A program made the translations under genes and the position numbers. A stretch of 55,569 nucleotides of DNA from the NCBI RefSeq assembly GCF_030345715.1, contig NZ_JAUASX010000015.1:1-55569 (forward strand). Direction: 5' to 3'. Positions 8,566 through 18,200 of this stretch are shown here, in pieces. A model generated the notes under the pieces. That model was given only the letters and a program-made list of their open reading frames with translations. It was not told where the DNA came from and searched no databases. Each line of letters opens with the position of its first letter. Position 1 is the first letter of the stretch. This DNA comes from Solimonas sp. SE-A11. GTDB lineage: Bacteria; Pseudomonadota; Gammaproteobacteria; Nevskiales; Nevskiaceae.

Positions 8566-9624
8566 TTATTCCGCTTGGTTAAGGTACTGCTCGAGCAGGG
8601 CTCCGCCCTGCACCACCCGGCGCTCGCCGGCACCCCAGGCTGCACATTGCGGCCCGCGCTTGAACACGAAACGCTCGGGTGCCGCATGCAGCCAGACGCC
8701 AGACTCGCCATTGCCCAGTGCCAGGCAGCCCTGGCGCGCGGCCTGCGCTTCCGGTGCCGCAGCATCCAGCTCGATTCGGTGCAGCTCGCCCGGCAACAGC
8801 GGTCGCGGCGGCGGTGACTGCGCCTCGAACAGCAGCTTCCAGCCGGTACCGCCGCGCTGCGGCTCGCTGCCGCGGTAGAGCAGGGGCAACGCGGCGTCGC
8901 CCAGGCGCAGCGTCGCGCCACGCAGCCGCGACGGCAGCGTGGCGTCATGGCTCAGCGCGGCGAGCTGCAGGCGCTGCGGATCGGCGATCTCGAACAGCAG
9001 CTGCCCCGCGGACACGCGCTCGCCCTCGCGCACCGGCGCGCTGGCCAGCGTGCCATCGGCAGGCGCACGCAGCGGTTGCGGCACCGCCAGGCCCAGGCCG
9101 GCCAGCTCACGCTGGCGCTGCAGTGCACGCCATTCCAGGTCGGCCTGCTCGTAGTAGACGTTGTTCTGCGTGGCCGCGGGATTGTCCAGCGCATCGGCCT
9201 GCACTCGCAGGCGCTCGAAGTTCATCCGGGCAATGCGCAGCTTCTCGTCCAGGCGCGCGATCTCGGCCTGGCGACGCGCCGTTTCGGCCTGCGCCATCGT
9301 CGGCCGCAGCCAGGCCAGCAGTTCGCCCTTGCGCACCCGCTCGCCGGGCAGGCGCCAGCGCTCCGCGGGCTCCAGGGTCCCGGACTGCGCAGCGCGCAGC
9401 TCGCCGGAGTAGCGTGGATCAGCCACCACCTCGGCCAACAGCGATCCGGCGGACACGCCGCCGCCGACCGCGGTGCGGATGCCCAGCAGCCGCTGCAGGC
9501 TCTTGGGCACCAGGAGTTCGGCCTCGCCGATGCGGCGCACACTCTCCGCCGGCACCGTGGCCGCCTGGACGGAAGCAACCATGGCCAGTGCGACCACCAG
9601 CGGCGAGAAGCGCAGGGTCTTCAC
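8566..9624 (-). CDS. RND efflux periplasmic adaptor (HlyD/membrane-fusion family), second of a pair
   Basis: 352 residues with a cleavable signal peptide (cut near SVQA/ATV). A lipoyl/barrel-sandwich half (SGTLEPAERWRLPGERVRKG) precedes a helical hairpin (about 105-175) rich in Arg, Glu and Leu, then the second lipoyl half (LRAPADGTLASAPVREGERV) and beta-barrel domain, the order of CzcB/CusB-type adaptors linking an inner-membrane pump to an outer-membrane channel. Its ATG overlaps the stop of the upstream adaptor (ATGA), so the two are coupled. The heavy-metal RND pump in this window (15210-18281) is the obvious partner, though no outer-membrane TolC-like gene is present here. Substrate cannot be read from the sequence. 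Confidence 0.85.
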   Translation of the reverse strand: MKTLRFSPLVVALAMVASVQAATVPAESVRRIGEAELLVPKSLQRLLGIRTAVGGGVSAGSLLAEVVADPRYSGELRAAQSGTLEPAERWRLPGERVRKGELLAWLRPTMAQAETARRQAEIARLDEKLRIARMNFERLRVQADALDNPAATQNNVYYEQADLEWRALQRQRELAGLGLAVPQPLRAPADGTLASAPVREGERVSAGQLLFEIADPQRLQLAALSHDATLPSRLRGATLRLGDAALPLLYRGSEPQRGGTGWKLLFEAQSPPPRPLLPGELHRIELDAAAPEAQAARQGCLALGNGESGVWLHAAPERFVFKRGPQCAAWGAGERRVVQGGALLEQYLNQAE

Positions 9625-10649
9625 GGCTCGCGCCCCGACAAGGCTGCAGCGCCGTCGATAACCACCCGTGAATCCGGCGCAAGACCTGCGACGCGAACCC
9701 AGCCGTCCGCCAGCACGGTGGCCGATACCTCGCGGAGCGCGAAACGCTCCGCGGCCTCATGCAACCACACGAACTGTTGCGCGCCACGCGTCTGCAGGCT
9801 GCGCGCCGGCAGCAGCCAGCCGGCCTGCGTACGGCGCGACAACCTCATGCGTAGCGGCTGGCCAACGGCCAGGGGCTGCGCCGTTGCACCGGCGGCATAA
9901 AGGGTACGGCGCGAGCGCGAAACCGGGTCCAGGGTCTCTCCCAGGAAGCCCAGCGGCAGTCGCTCCCCCTGCAGCGTCCAGGCCGCATTGGCCGAAGCGC
10001 TGTCGTAGTCCTCACCGTCGAACAGGAGTTCCACCGCCACGCCGCCGCTACTGTTCAGCTCCAATAATGTCTCGCCTTCCGCTGCGACACGCCCGCTGCG
10101 CAAGCCGGAACGCAGCACGATGGCGGAGGCCGGTGCACGGATCGCCACGCGGCCATCCAGCGCATGCCGCAATTCCAGCTGGCGAGCTTTGGCGATGCGG
10201 TAGTCGGTCAGGATCTGGATGGACGGCGTCGGCAGGCGCACGTCGAGGTTCTCCGCCTCGTCGATCGAGTAGCGGTCGATCTGCAGGCGGCCCAGTTGCA
10301 CGTCGCGCTCCACGCCGACGCGTTCGGCTTCCAGGTCGCGGCGCTGCGGTGCCGTCAGCGCCGGACGCAGCCAGGCCAGCAACTGCCCCGCGGCCACCGT
10401 GTCGCCCGCCACCGCGAAGCCTCCCGGCGGTGGTTCCAGCGTGCCGGCCTGGATGCTGGTCACGCGCAGGTGCCGCCGCGGGTCCACCACCACGCGCGCC
10501 GGCAGCAGCACCGTGGCCGGCGCGTCGGCGCGCTGGGTGCGCAACAGCAGGCGTCGCTGCTCGGCCTTGTCCAGTTGCAGCACGCGCTCGCCCGGCGCCG
10601 CCCATGCCAGCAGCGGCAGGCACAGCAGCAGGGCGGTGGCGCGGCGCAT
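9621..10649 (-). CDS. RND efflux periplasmic adaptor (HlyD/membrane-fusion family), first of a pair
   Basis: 342 residues from the ATG at 10649, which opens a typical signal peptide (MRRATALLLCLPLLAWA). Reading further upstream would run antisense-like, Arg- and Pro-rich sequence across the ankyrin gene, so that extension is rejected. The body has a lipoyl-like half (IQAGTLEPPPGGFAVAGDTV), a helical hairpin (about 95-160), a second lipoyl half (AIRAPASAIVLRSGLRSGRV) and beta-barrel domains. It is related in layout to the following adaptor, with which it overlaps by four bases. Two different adaptors for one RND pump are known in TriABC-type systems. The start lies 10 bases after the ankyrin gene stop, so it belongs to the same operon. 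Confidence 0.83.
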   Translation of the reverse strand: MRRATALLLCLPLLAWAAPGERVLQLDKAEQRRLLLRTQRADAPATVLLPARVVVDPRRHLRVTSIQAGTLEPPPGGFAVAGDTVAAGQLLAWLRPALTAPQRRDLEAERVGVERDVQLGRLQIDRYSIDEAENLDVRLPTPSIQILTDYRIAKARQLELRHALDGRVAIRAPASAIVLRSGLRSGRVAAEGETLLELNSSGGVAVELLFDGEDYDSASANAAWTLQGERLPLGFLGETLDPVSRSRRTLYAAGATAQPLAVGQPLRMRLSRRTQAGWLLPARSLQTRGAQQFVWLHEAAERFALREVSATVLADGWVRVAGLAPDSRVVIDGAAALSGREP

Positions 10650-10659
10650 CAGCGGTGCG

Positions 10660-11298
10660 TCAGGGCGTGGCGCGGGCGGCCGTCGCGGGCGATGGCGCGT
10701 CCTTGAGCAACGCCACGACTTTCTGCAGCCCCTTGAGCTGGGCGATCCGCAGCGGTGTGTAGCCGGCCTTGGAGGCCAGAGCCGGATCGGCACCGCGCGA
10801 CAGCAGGTAGCTGACCTGCTCCTCGCGCCCGCTGACGCTGGCGAGGTACAGCGCGGTGATGCCGCGGTCGTTGCGGCCGTTGACGTCGGCGCCGGCCTCG
10901 AGCAGCAGGCCCAGAAGGTCCGGGTCGGCACCGGCATAGACCGCATGGATCAGCGGCGTCCAGCCTGCGCGATCCGCGAGCTCGGGATTGGCGCCGCTAT
11001 TGAGCAGCAGCTTCACCGCCAGGATCTGCTTGTGGCTGACAGCACCGATCAGGGCCGTCTGGTCCAGCGAGTCGAAGGCGTTGACGTCGAGCCCGGCCTT
11101 GAGTTCGCGCGCGACATCGAGCAGTTCACCCGCGCGCGCGTGGTTGACGAAGAAGGCGACGCGCTCTTCCTGCGTCAGCGCCGGCTGTGCGTCGGCGACC
11201 GGCGTGGCAGCCGGCTTGTCCGCTTCCGGCGAACCGGTGGTGGCGCAGGCGGCCAGCAGCAGCGGCAGCAGGGCGAAGACGACCTTGTTGGGATTCAT
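10660..11298 (-). CDS. Ankyrin-repeat lipoprotein
   Basis: 212 residues. The lipobox LLLAAC at 14-19 makes it a predicted lipoprotein facing the periplasm. Residues about 85-205 hold four ankyrin-type repeats, visible as AVKLLLNSGANPELADRAG, LGLLLEAGADVNGRNDRG, VSYLLSRGADPALASKAG and a terminal VVALLKD. Ankyrin repeats bind partner proteins; periplasmic ankyrin proteins are known near catalase and metal genes, but the partner here is unknown. It sits between the isomerase (8-base gap) and the first adaptor (10-base gap), so it is cotranscribed with them and may assist assembly of the efflux complex; that role is an inference from position. Confidence 0.82.
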   Translation of the reverse strand: MNPNKVVFALLPLLLAACATTGSPEADKPAATPVADAQPALTQEERVAFFVNHARAGELLDVARELKAGLDVNAFDSLDQTALIGAVSHKQILAVKLLLNSGANPELADRAGWTPLIHAVYAGADPDLLGLLLEAGADVNGRNDRGITALYLASVSGREEQVSYLLSRGADPALASKAGYTPLRIAQLKGLQKVVALLKDAPSPATAARATP

Positions 11299-11306
11299 AT
11301 CGGTCC

Positions 11307-12179
11307 TTACTTGCTGTTACGGGCGACGGTGCCGGGGTTGCTGATCTTGGCGCCGGCGGTCAGGCGCGCGGTCAGTTCCTCGATGCGGATCTGCGCGGCC
11401 TTCTGGCGCAGCGCTTCCTTGACCGAGTCATCCAGCGCCTCGAAGGTCTCGGGGTTGGCAACCGCGCGCGGGGCCTCTTCGAGCTTGATCACGTGCCAGC
11501 CGAAGCGCGTGCGTACCGGCGTCTTGGTGTATTGGCCCTTCTTCAGCGACTCGACGGCGTCGGTGAAGTGGTGATCCACGAAGATGTCGGGGCGGAACCA
11601 GCCGAGGTCGCCACCATTGGCCTGGCCGCCCGGGTCCTGGGTGCTGCGCTTGGCCAGCGCGGTGAAGTCCTCGCCCTTGCCGAGCTTGGCGATCAGGTCC
11701 TGGGCCTGCTCCGGCGTCTGCACGAGGATGTGGCGAATCTTGTATTCCTGGATCTTGCCGTTGGCCTTCTTGAAGTCGTAGCTCTTCTTCAGCACCGAAT
11801 CGGTGATCGGATCCTTAGCGAAGAAGTCCTCCAGGTAGGCGCGCGACAGGATCACGCGGTTCTGGAAGGCCAGTTGATCGGCGATCACCGGGACCTTGTC
11901 CAGGCCCTGCTTCCTGGCTTCCTGCGCCAGCACTTCCTGGGTGATCAGCTCGGCGCGTGCGGCCGCCTGGGCGTCGGCATTCTCCGAGCGGTTCGACTTG
12001 TTCTCGGGATCGATGCCCTGGCTCATCAGCAGCACGTGGTTGCGGCTGATGGGCTGGCCGTTGACCAGCACGTCCGCGGCCAGGCCCTGAGAGGCGGGGG
12101 CGGCGAAAGCTGCGGTGGAGGCAAGCAGGCTGCCGAGCGCCAGTGCGTAGATTGTCTTCTGAAGTTTCATGTGTCTCAT
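11307..12179 (-). CDS. Periplasmic parvulin-type peptidyl-prolyl isomerase
   Basis: 290 residues. A signal peptide (ends near AAFA) is followed by a SurA/PrsA-like helical N-domain and a parvulin domain at about 145-245 with YKIRHILVQTPEQAQDLIAKL, GGDLGWFRPD and TRFGWHVIKLEE, the core of PpiC rotamases. It catalyses cis-trans proline isomerisation and chaperones exported proteins. Two start codons are possible, Met1 and Met4; the latter gives the cleaner signal sequence. It is first in a tight operon with the ankyrin lipoprotein and two adaptors, and a terminator (12224-12253) isolates it from the large gene upstream. A dedicated foldase for the large secreted protein or the efflux parts is plausible but unproven. 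Confidence 0.88.
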   Translation of the reverse strand: MRHMKLQKTIYALALGSLLASTAAFAAPASQGLAADVLVNGQPISRNHVLLMSQGIDPENKSNRSENADAQAAARAELITQEVLAQEARKQGLDKVPVIADQLAFQNRVILSRAYLEDFFAKDPITDSVLKKSYDFKKANGKIQEYKIRHILVQTPEQAQDLIAKLGKGEDFTALAKRSTQDPGGQANGGDLGWFRPDIFVDHHFTDAVESLKKGQYTKTPVRTRFGWHVIKLEEAPRAVANPETFEALDDSVKEALRQKAAQIRIEELTARLTAGAKISNPGTVARNSK

Positions 12180-12223
12180 CTCAGGTGAATCAAGGTCGGT
12201 TACACGGCCGTTGAAGCCGAAAA

Positions 12224-12253
12224 GGACGCTGCCTGCTTGCGCAGGCAGCGTCC
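12224..12253 (-). terminator. Rho-independent terminator of the 927-residue protein gene
   Basis: A perfect 13-bp inverted repeat (arms GGACGCTGCCTGC and GCAGGCAGCGTCC) with a 4-base loop. On the minus strand it is followed by TTTT. It lies 34 bases past the stop of the gene ending at 12287 and upstream of the isomerase gene, so it separates the two transcripts. Confidence 0.8.
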
Positions 12254-12286
12254 GGTTTCCATCACGGCCGCTTTGTCGGCCTGGTG

Positions 12287-15070
12287 TTACTGCGCGCCAT
12301 CCGCGTCGATCGGCTTGGCCGGGTAGTAGCCCGGGCCAAACAGTGCCGCGCCGTCACGCTCGAAGGCCGCCGCGTGCGGCTTGGCGCCGCCCTTGGCACC
12401 GCGAGCGCCCGGCCAGGTCCAGCCGTCGCGCGCCTTGCTGTCGAAGTCCAGGCAGGGCGTGCCGAGCAGTTCGTCGGTGAACGAGGTGTCGAGCACCGTC
12501 GCGCCGGTCTTGCGGTCGAACTTGCCGAGGCAGATCGTGCGGTCGCCGTCGGAGCCGGTGCCCGGACCCGGGACGTGCTGCAGTTCCACGAAGTACTGGA
12601 TGAAGGCGAAGCGGGCGGAGCCCGAAGCCTCCGGCTGGCCTTCCACCTGGTCACGCGGCGGGCCGAGGCCGTTGACGACCTTCGGACGCAGGTCCAGGTA
12701 GCCACCCTCGCCGTTCGGTGTGCGCTGGTGCCCGACGCGGTCGTACAGCGTGAAGTGCGGACCACCGTGCGTGTACAGGTTCTGCAGCGAGTTGAGGTTG
12801 CCGCTGCCCGGCGTACCGCCGTCGCCCGAGGGCTCGCCGCCGGTCTGCTGGCCGTTGAGGATGATGCCCGCCACGTCCAGGCCATCCAGCAGGCCCAGGC
12901 CGTCGACGTTCAGCTCCAGCAGGCTGCGGATGGCACTGCCGTCCAGCACGTTGCCGGCCGCGTCGGTGATGTTGTTCAGCAGCGTGCCGGGGTTCAGCAC
13001 GTTGTCGAGCACGCTCACCAGGCGCAAGCAGCCGGTGCCGACCTGGTCGGTGTTGGAGGACACCGTAGTGGGCAGGCCCTTGCCGTGCGGGCCGGTCTCG
13101 AACTGGCCGATGGCGCCGCGGATACGCGGGCAATCGTCCGCCTCGTTGTTGTGCTTGAGCACATTGAACTTGCCGCTGGCACCGGCGAAGCGGTTGCTGC
13201 GCGTGGCCGAGGTACCCAGCGAGGTGTTGGCCGGCCGCGTGGCATCCGGCGGCGGGAAGTCGCAGGCGATACGGGTCGCGGCGGTGTCTGCCTTGCCCTT
13301 GGCCAGCAGCGGACGCACGTCCACGGTCAGCACGCGGCGGCTGTGCTGGCGCGGGTAGTCACGGTCGAACACGGCACTGCCCGAGGGATCGATGCTGGGC
13401 GGGCTCTGGATGCCCGATACCGGCTGGATCAGGAAGCGGTCGTCGTCCGACAGCGTGAAGTACGACACGCCCGAGCAGGGGCCGACGTCATACACCGGAC
13501 GCCAGTAGGGGCCGTTGCCGCCGTAGGCGTTCGGCTGGTCGCCGCGGATGGTGATGTCCGGCGAGTAGTACAGCACGCCACCGCACATGCTGGCGGTGAA
13601 AGCGCCGTCATGCGGCACGTAGTCGGCGTCGCCCGGCTTGCAGTCGGAGGAGCTGATCTTGGAGGCGTCGTTGGCCGACACGCCGGCCTTGGTGACGGCG
13701 GCGTCGTAGGACGGATCGCCCAGGTTTTCCCAGCCCTTCTGGCCCACGCAGTGATGCGACTGGTGCGCCAGGCCGAAAGCCATCAGGCCCTCGTTCTCTT
13801 CATGGAACAGAACCTCCTCGCGGCGAGGACCATCCGGCACGGCGCTGACCGAGCGGATGTAGGAGTTGCCGGAGTAGACGTTGGCTTCCTTCAGCGAGTC
13901 GCGCGTCTTGCCCAGGTTGTAGACGCCGCTGGTCTCCCACACGCGCACCGAGGCGCCGTAGGTGGAGCCGCAGATGCCCAGGGGGCCAGCGTTGACGGTC
14001 TGGTTCTTGGCACAGAACACCGACAGTGCGCCGTTGATAGCGGCGGCACCGATGGAGGCCGGCACGGCGTAGTCCGAGGTCGCCAGGTACTTGCCGTCAT
14101 AGGTCAGGCCCATGCCGTGGGGCTGGGACTCATGACCGGCATCGGAGTTGCCCAGGAAGAACACGCCCTGGTTGCGCTTGCGTGACTCGCGCTGGTCCGG
14201 GTAGCTCGTGTAGTTGGTCGGGTTGCGCGACTGATTGGCGCTGACACAGCCCGGGTACTCGGTGATGCCCTTGTGTCCCGGCTCGGCGCTGTCTTCCGGC
14301 GTGGTGCCGCCAACGCAGCCCAGCAGGCCGACGGTCTCGAGCAGCGGCGCCACCGCCGGAACCGACGGGGTGCAGATGCCGGCCACCGTCGGCGCGTTGC
14401 GGCCCGGGTCGATCTCCGTGACCGTGCCCATGGCGCCATAGCCGTAGCTGCCCATGTAGGTGTAGATGATCTTGTGATCACCACCCGGCGCCGGCATGAC
14501 GATGAAGTCGTCGGTCAGCGAAGAGCGCTTGGGCTGCGTACCGCAGACCACCAGGTCGGCCTTCTGGATGTTGCGCACGCTGGTGATGTCGTAGCGGAAC
14601 ACGTTCTTGCTGATCACGCCGCCGCCGAAGGTGTACTTGCGGCCCTTCTGCAGGCCATCGCCACCACCGGAGATGTACGAGGTGTAGCTCAGCATGTGAT
14701 GCGGGTCGTTGTGCGCATCGGAGTTGGCGATGATGCCGCCCGGCAGGATGTTGGACAGCGTCACGCGCGGCAGCTCGGCGGTCCAGATGACGTCGCCGTA
14801 GCGGGTGGAGTTGGGCTCCACGTCGACCACCGCCAGGAAGTCCTGGGCGCTGTCCGGGCTGCAGGTTCCGATGGGGACCGGCAGGGCGCAACCGTCGCCC
14901 GTCCAGACCAGCAGCACCGAGCCGTTGGGAATGATCTCCCCCGTGTACTTGTTGATGGCGGCAGGCGCAGACGCCTGAGCCGCTCCCGCCGCGGCAATCA
15001 CGCCGCTGGCCGTTGCCGCGAGTGCAACTCGCCGCAACGACCGCAGGACTCCCTTGGAAAATTTGTACAT
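12287..15070 (-). CDS. Large exported protein of unknown function, possible beta-propeller
   Basis: 927 residues from the ATG at 15070, which has a strong AGGAGT ribosome site and opens a signal peptide (RRVALAATASGVIAAAGAAQASA). An upstream extension to 15253 is rejected because it lacks these. The mature chain has many spaced cysteines and repeated segments such as SQPHGMGLTYDGKYLATSDY, VLFHEENEGLMAFG and YFTLSDDDRFLIQPVSG, which look like blades of a beta-propeller, faintly reminiscent of the copper-dependent selenium-binding/methanethiol oxidase family. I cannot assign it to that family with confidence. It lies between the RND pump gene and the isomerase-adaptor operon, has its own terminator, and may be a substrate or partner of either set. 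Confidence 0.7.
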   Translation of the reverse strand: MYKFSKGVLRSLRRVALAATASGVIAAAGAAQASAPAAINKYTGEIIPNGSVLLVWTGDGCALPVPIGTCSPDSAQDFLAVVDVEPNSTRYGDVIWTAELPRVTLSNILPGGIIANSDAHNDPHHMLSYTSYISGGGDGLQKGRKYTFGGGVISKNVFRYDITSVRNIQKADLVVCGTQPKRSSLTDDFIVMPAPGGDHKIIYTYMGSYGYGAMGTVTEIDPGRNAPTVAGICTPSVPAVAPLLETVGLLGCVGGTTPEDSAEPGHKGITEYPGCVSANQSRNPTNYTSYPDQRESRKRNQGVFFLGNSDAGHESQPHGMGLTYDGKYLATSDYAVPASIGAAAINGALSVFCAKNQTVNAGPLGICGSTYGASVRVWETSGVYNLGKTRDSLKEANVYSGNSYIRSVSAVPDGPRREEVLFHEENEGLMAFGLAHQSHHCVGQKGWENLGDPSYDAAVTKAGVSANDASKISSSDCKPGDADYVPHDGAFTASMCGGVLYYSPDITIRGDQPNAYGGNGPYWRPVYDVGPCSGVSYFTLSDDDRFLIQPVSGIQSPPSIDPSGSAVFDRDYPRQHSRRVLTVDVRPLLAKGKADTAATRIACDFPPPDATRPANTSLGTSATRSNRFAGASGKFNVLKHNNEADDCPRIRGAIGQFETGPHGKGLPTTVSSNTDQVGTGCLRLVSVLDNVLNPGTLLNNITDAAGNVLDGSAIRSLLELNVDGLGLLDGLDVAGIILNGQQTGGEPSGDGGTPGSGNLNSLQNLYTHGGPHFTLYDRVGHQRTPNGEGGYLDLRPKVVNGLGPPRDQVEGQPEASGSARFAFIQYFVELQHVPGPGTGSDGDRTICLGKFDRKTGATVLDTSFTDELLGTPCLDFDSKARDGWTWPGARGAKGGAKPHAAAFERDGAALFGPGYYPAKPIDADGAQ

Positions 15071-15209
15071 ATCCACTCCTGTGGCTTTCGCTTGTTTGTG
15101 CCGCACGACAGGCGGCATTCGGAGCGGAGAATAGCGATGCACAAGAGCTCGTAGACCCTTACGGAAATAGAAGATTTTCTGCTGGGTTATGGTCGGCATG
15201 GGTATAAGC

Positions 15210-18200
15210 TCATGCCTTGGTGGCGATAAGCTGCAGCAAGGGCTTCTGTCCATGGCGCAGGAACAGCGCCGGCGTGACGAAGCTGTCGAGCAGCGTGTTG
15301 CTGAACAGGCCGCCGAATACCACCAGCGCCACCGGATGCAGGATCTCGCGCCCCGGTGTGCCTCCGGCGAGCACCAGCGGCAGCAGCGACAGCGCCGCGA
15401 TCAGCGCGGTCATCAGCACCGGCGCGAGCCGTTCCGCAGACCCACGCAGCACCAGTGCCTCGCCGAAGGCTTCGCCCTCGTCACGCGCCAGGCGGATGTA
15501 GTGGCTGATCTTGAGGATGGCATTGCGGACGGCGATGCCCGCCAGCGTGACGAAGCCCACCAGGCTCGCCACGGACAACGGCGTGGCGGTGATCGCCAGC
15601 AGCAGCACGCCACCCGCGCAGGCCAGCGGCACATTGCCCAGCACGATCAGGGCGAGCCGCAGCGAGCGATAGCGCCCATGCAGCAGCACCAGCATGAGCA
15701 GCAGCGACAGCGCCGCCAGCAGCAACACCCGTCGCGCGGCCGCGCGCTGCTCTTCCGCCTGGCCCTCGAAGCGCAGCTCGTAGCCTGGAGGCAGGGACAG
15801 GTCCTGCAACTGCTCGCGAGCCTGCGCGCCGGCGCGCTCGAAGCCGCTGGCGGCCGGAAAGGCCGACACCGCGATGCGCCGCCGTGAGCCTTCGCGGCCG
15901 ACCGGGTAGGCACCGGGCTCCAGCTCCAGGCTCGCGATCCAGGACAGCGGCACCAGGCCCGCGGGGGTTTCCAGCGGCAACTCGCGCAAGGCTTCCACCG
16001 TGCGCTGATGCTCCGGCAGGCGCAGCACGAGATCATGGCGGCGATCGCCGTCGACGAATTCCGACAGCGGCAGGCCCACGGTCAGGCTGGAGACTTGGCG
16101 CAGCACCGCGGCCGGAGAAAGGCCATAGAGCGCCGCGGCGCGCGTGTCGACGCGCAGGCGCGCCTGCGGCACCGCGTCCTGGCGTTCCACCTGCACGTCG
16201 GCCAGGCCCGGCAAGGCTTGCAGGCGTGCCTGGACCTCCTGCGCCAAGTGCCGCAGCGTCTCCATGTCGTCGCCGAACACCTTCACCACCAGCGGCGCGC
16301 GCACGCCCGACATCAGGTGATCGATGCGATGCGAGATCGGCTGGCCGATGGCAATGTCGCCCGGCAGCACCGACAGGCGCTGGCGCAAGGCCGCCACCAC
16401 CTCGTCGCGCCGCGCATCGGCGGACAGCGACACGTCCAGTTCCGAGTAGTGCAGGCCCTCGGCGTGCTCGTCGAGCTCGGCGCGGCCGGTGCGCCGGCCC
16501 ACGGCCTCAACGCCGGGCAACTGCAGGATCAGCTGCTCCGCCCGTTGGCCCAGGCGGTCCGACTCCGCCAGCGAGATGCCCGGCTGCAGCACCAGGTTCA
16601 CGGTCAGCGTGCCCTCGTTGAAGGGCGGCAGGAAGCTGCGCGGCAGAGACAGCGCCGCGGCGGCGGCGATCGCCAGCAGCGACAGCGTGACCGCGAGCAT
16701 GGCCCTGGGGCGGCGCAGGCTCCACGCCAGCAGCGCCATGTAGCGCTCACGCAGGCGCGCCAGCCAGCGCCGCTCGCCGATATGGGCCGGCGTGCCGCTG
16801 CGCAGCAGCAGACTGCACAGCACCGGCGTCAGGGTCACCGCCACCAGCAGGCTCGCCAGAATGGCGGTGACGTAGGCGATCCCCAGCGGAAGGAACAGGC
16901 GACCCTCGATGCCGCCCAGCGCGAACAGCGGCAGGAAAGACAGCACGATGATGAAGGTGGCGTAGAGGATGCCCGAGCGCACCTCGACGGTCGCCGCCAG
17001 GATCGTTCCCAGCACGTCGCCGCTGCCGGCCCTCAGCCGTCGCATGACGTTCTCGACGCCGACCACGGCATCATCCACCAGCTCGCCGACGGCGATGGCG
17101 AGGCCACCCAGGGTCATGGTGTTGACCGACAGCCCCAGCCACTGGAACACCAGCACCGCTGCGAGCATCGACAGCGGGATGGCCGCCAGTGCGATCAGGC
17201 TGGGACGCAGGCCCGCGAAGAAGGCCAGCAGCGTCAGCGCCACGATCACGCTGGCATGCAGCAGCGAGGCGCCGAGGTTGTCCACGGAACGGTCGATGAA
17301 GTCGGCCTGGCGGAACACCGGCGACACGCGGGCGCCCGGCGGCAATCGTGGAGCCAGCTCCGCCAGGCGTTGCTCCACGGCGGCGGTGACGGCGACGGTG
17401 TCGGCACCCGGATGCTTCTGCACCGCGAGGATCACCGCCGGCCGGCCGCCGTGACCGGCGGCGCCGCGACGGATCGCGTGGCCCTGCCCGATCTCCGCCA
17501 CCTGCCCCAAGCGCAGCGGCGATCCGTCGCGCCAGTCCACCGCGACCTGGGCGAGATCGCCGAAGTCTGCGGCTGCTGCGCGGCTGCCCACCGGGATTTC
17601 CTGCCCGTGGTCCTCGGCATAGCCGCCGCCCGCGGCGCGGGCATGCCCACCCAGGGCTTGTTCGATCTGCTGCAGCGAGACCCCGAGTGCGCGCAGCCGT
17701 TGCGGATCAGGCCGGACCTCGATCTGCAGCAGGTCGCCGCCGATCACGCTGACCTGGGCCACGCCCTGCACGCCGATCAGCGCCGGGCGGAGCGTCCAGT
17801 CGGCCGCATCGCGCAGGCCGACGGGGTCGGTTGCTTCGACATCCTGCCACTGCAGCGACAGCAACAGGATCTCGCCCATCAGCGAGGTCATCGGCCCCAG
17901 CCGCGCCTTCAGGCCCGCCGGCAGACGCGCAAGGTCGAGCCGCTCGGCCACCAGTTGTCGCGCGCGGTAGGGATCCATGTCCCAGCCGAATTCGACATAG
18001 GCCAGGGCCAGGCCGGGCGCGGTGGTTGTGCGCAGGCGCTGCAGGCCGGGGATGCCCTGCAGCGCCGCTTCCAGCGGCACCGTCGCCAGGGTCTCCACGT
18101 CGGCCGTCGCCAGGCCCGCCGCTTCGACATGCACGGTGACGGTGGGGCGGTTCAGTTCGGGCAGCACGTCTACCGGTAGGCGCTGCAGGCTGGCCAGTCC

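Noticed and set aside
10650-10946. Upstream extension of the first adaptor frame
   Set aside because: It overlaps the ankyrin gene; the internal ATG at 10649 opens a clean signal peptide.
12284-14185. Plus-strand frame of about 633 codons opposite the large exported protein
   Set aside because: Antisense shadow without start signals; the minus-strand gene has an AGGAGT site, signal peptide and terminator.
12287-15070. Firm assignment as selenium-binding protein/methanethiol oxidase
   Set aside because: Only short propeller-like similarities are visible, the protein is about twice the usual length, and the family's hallmark cysteine region was not recognised.
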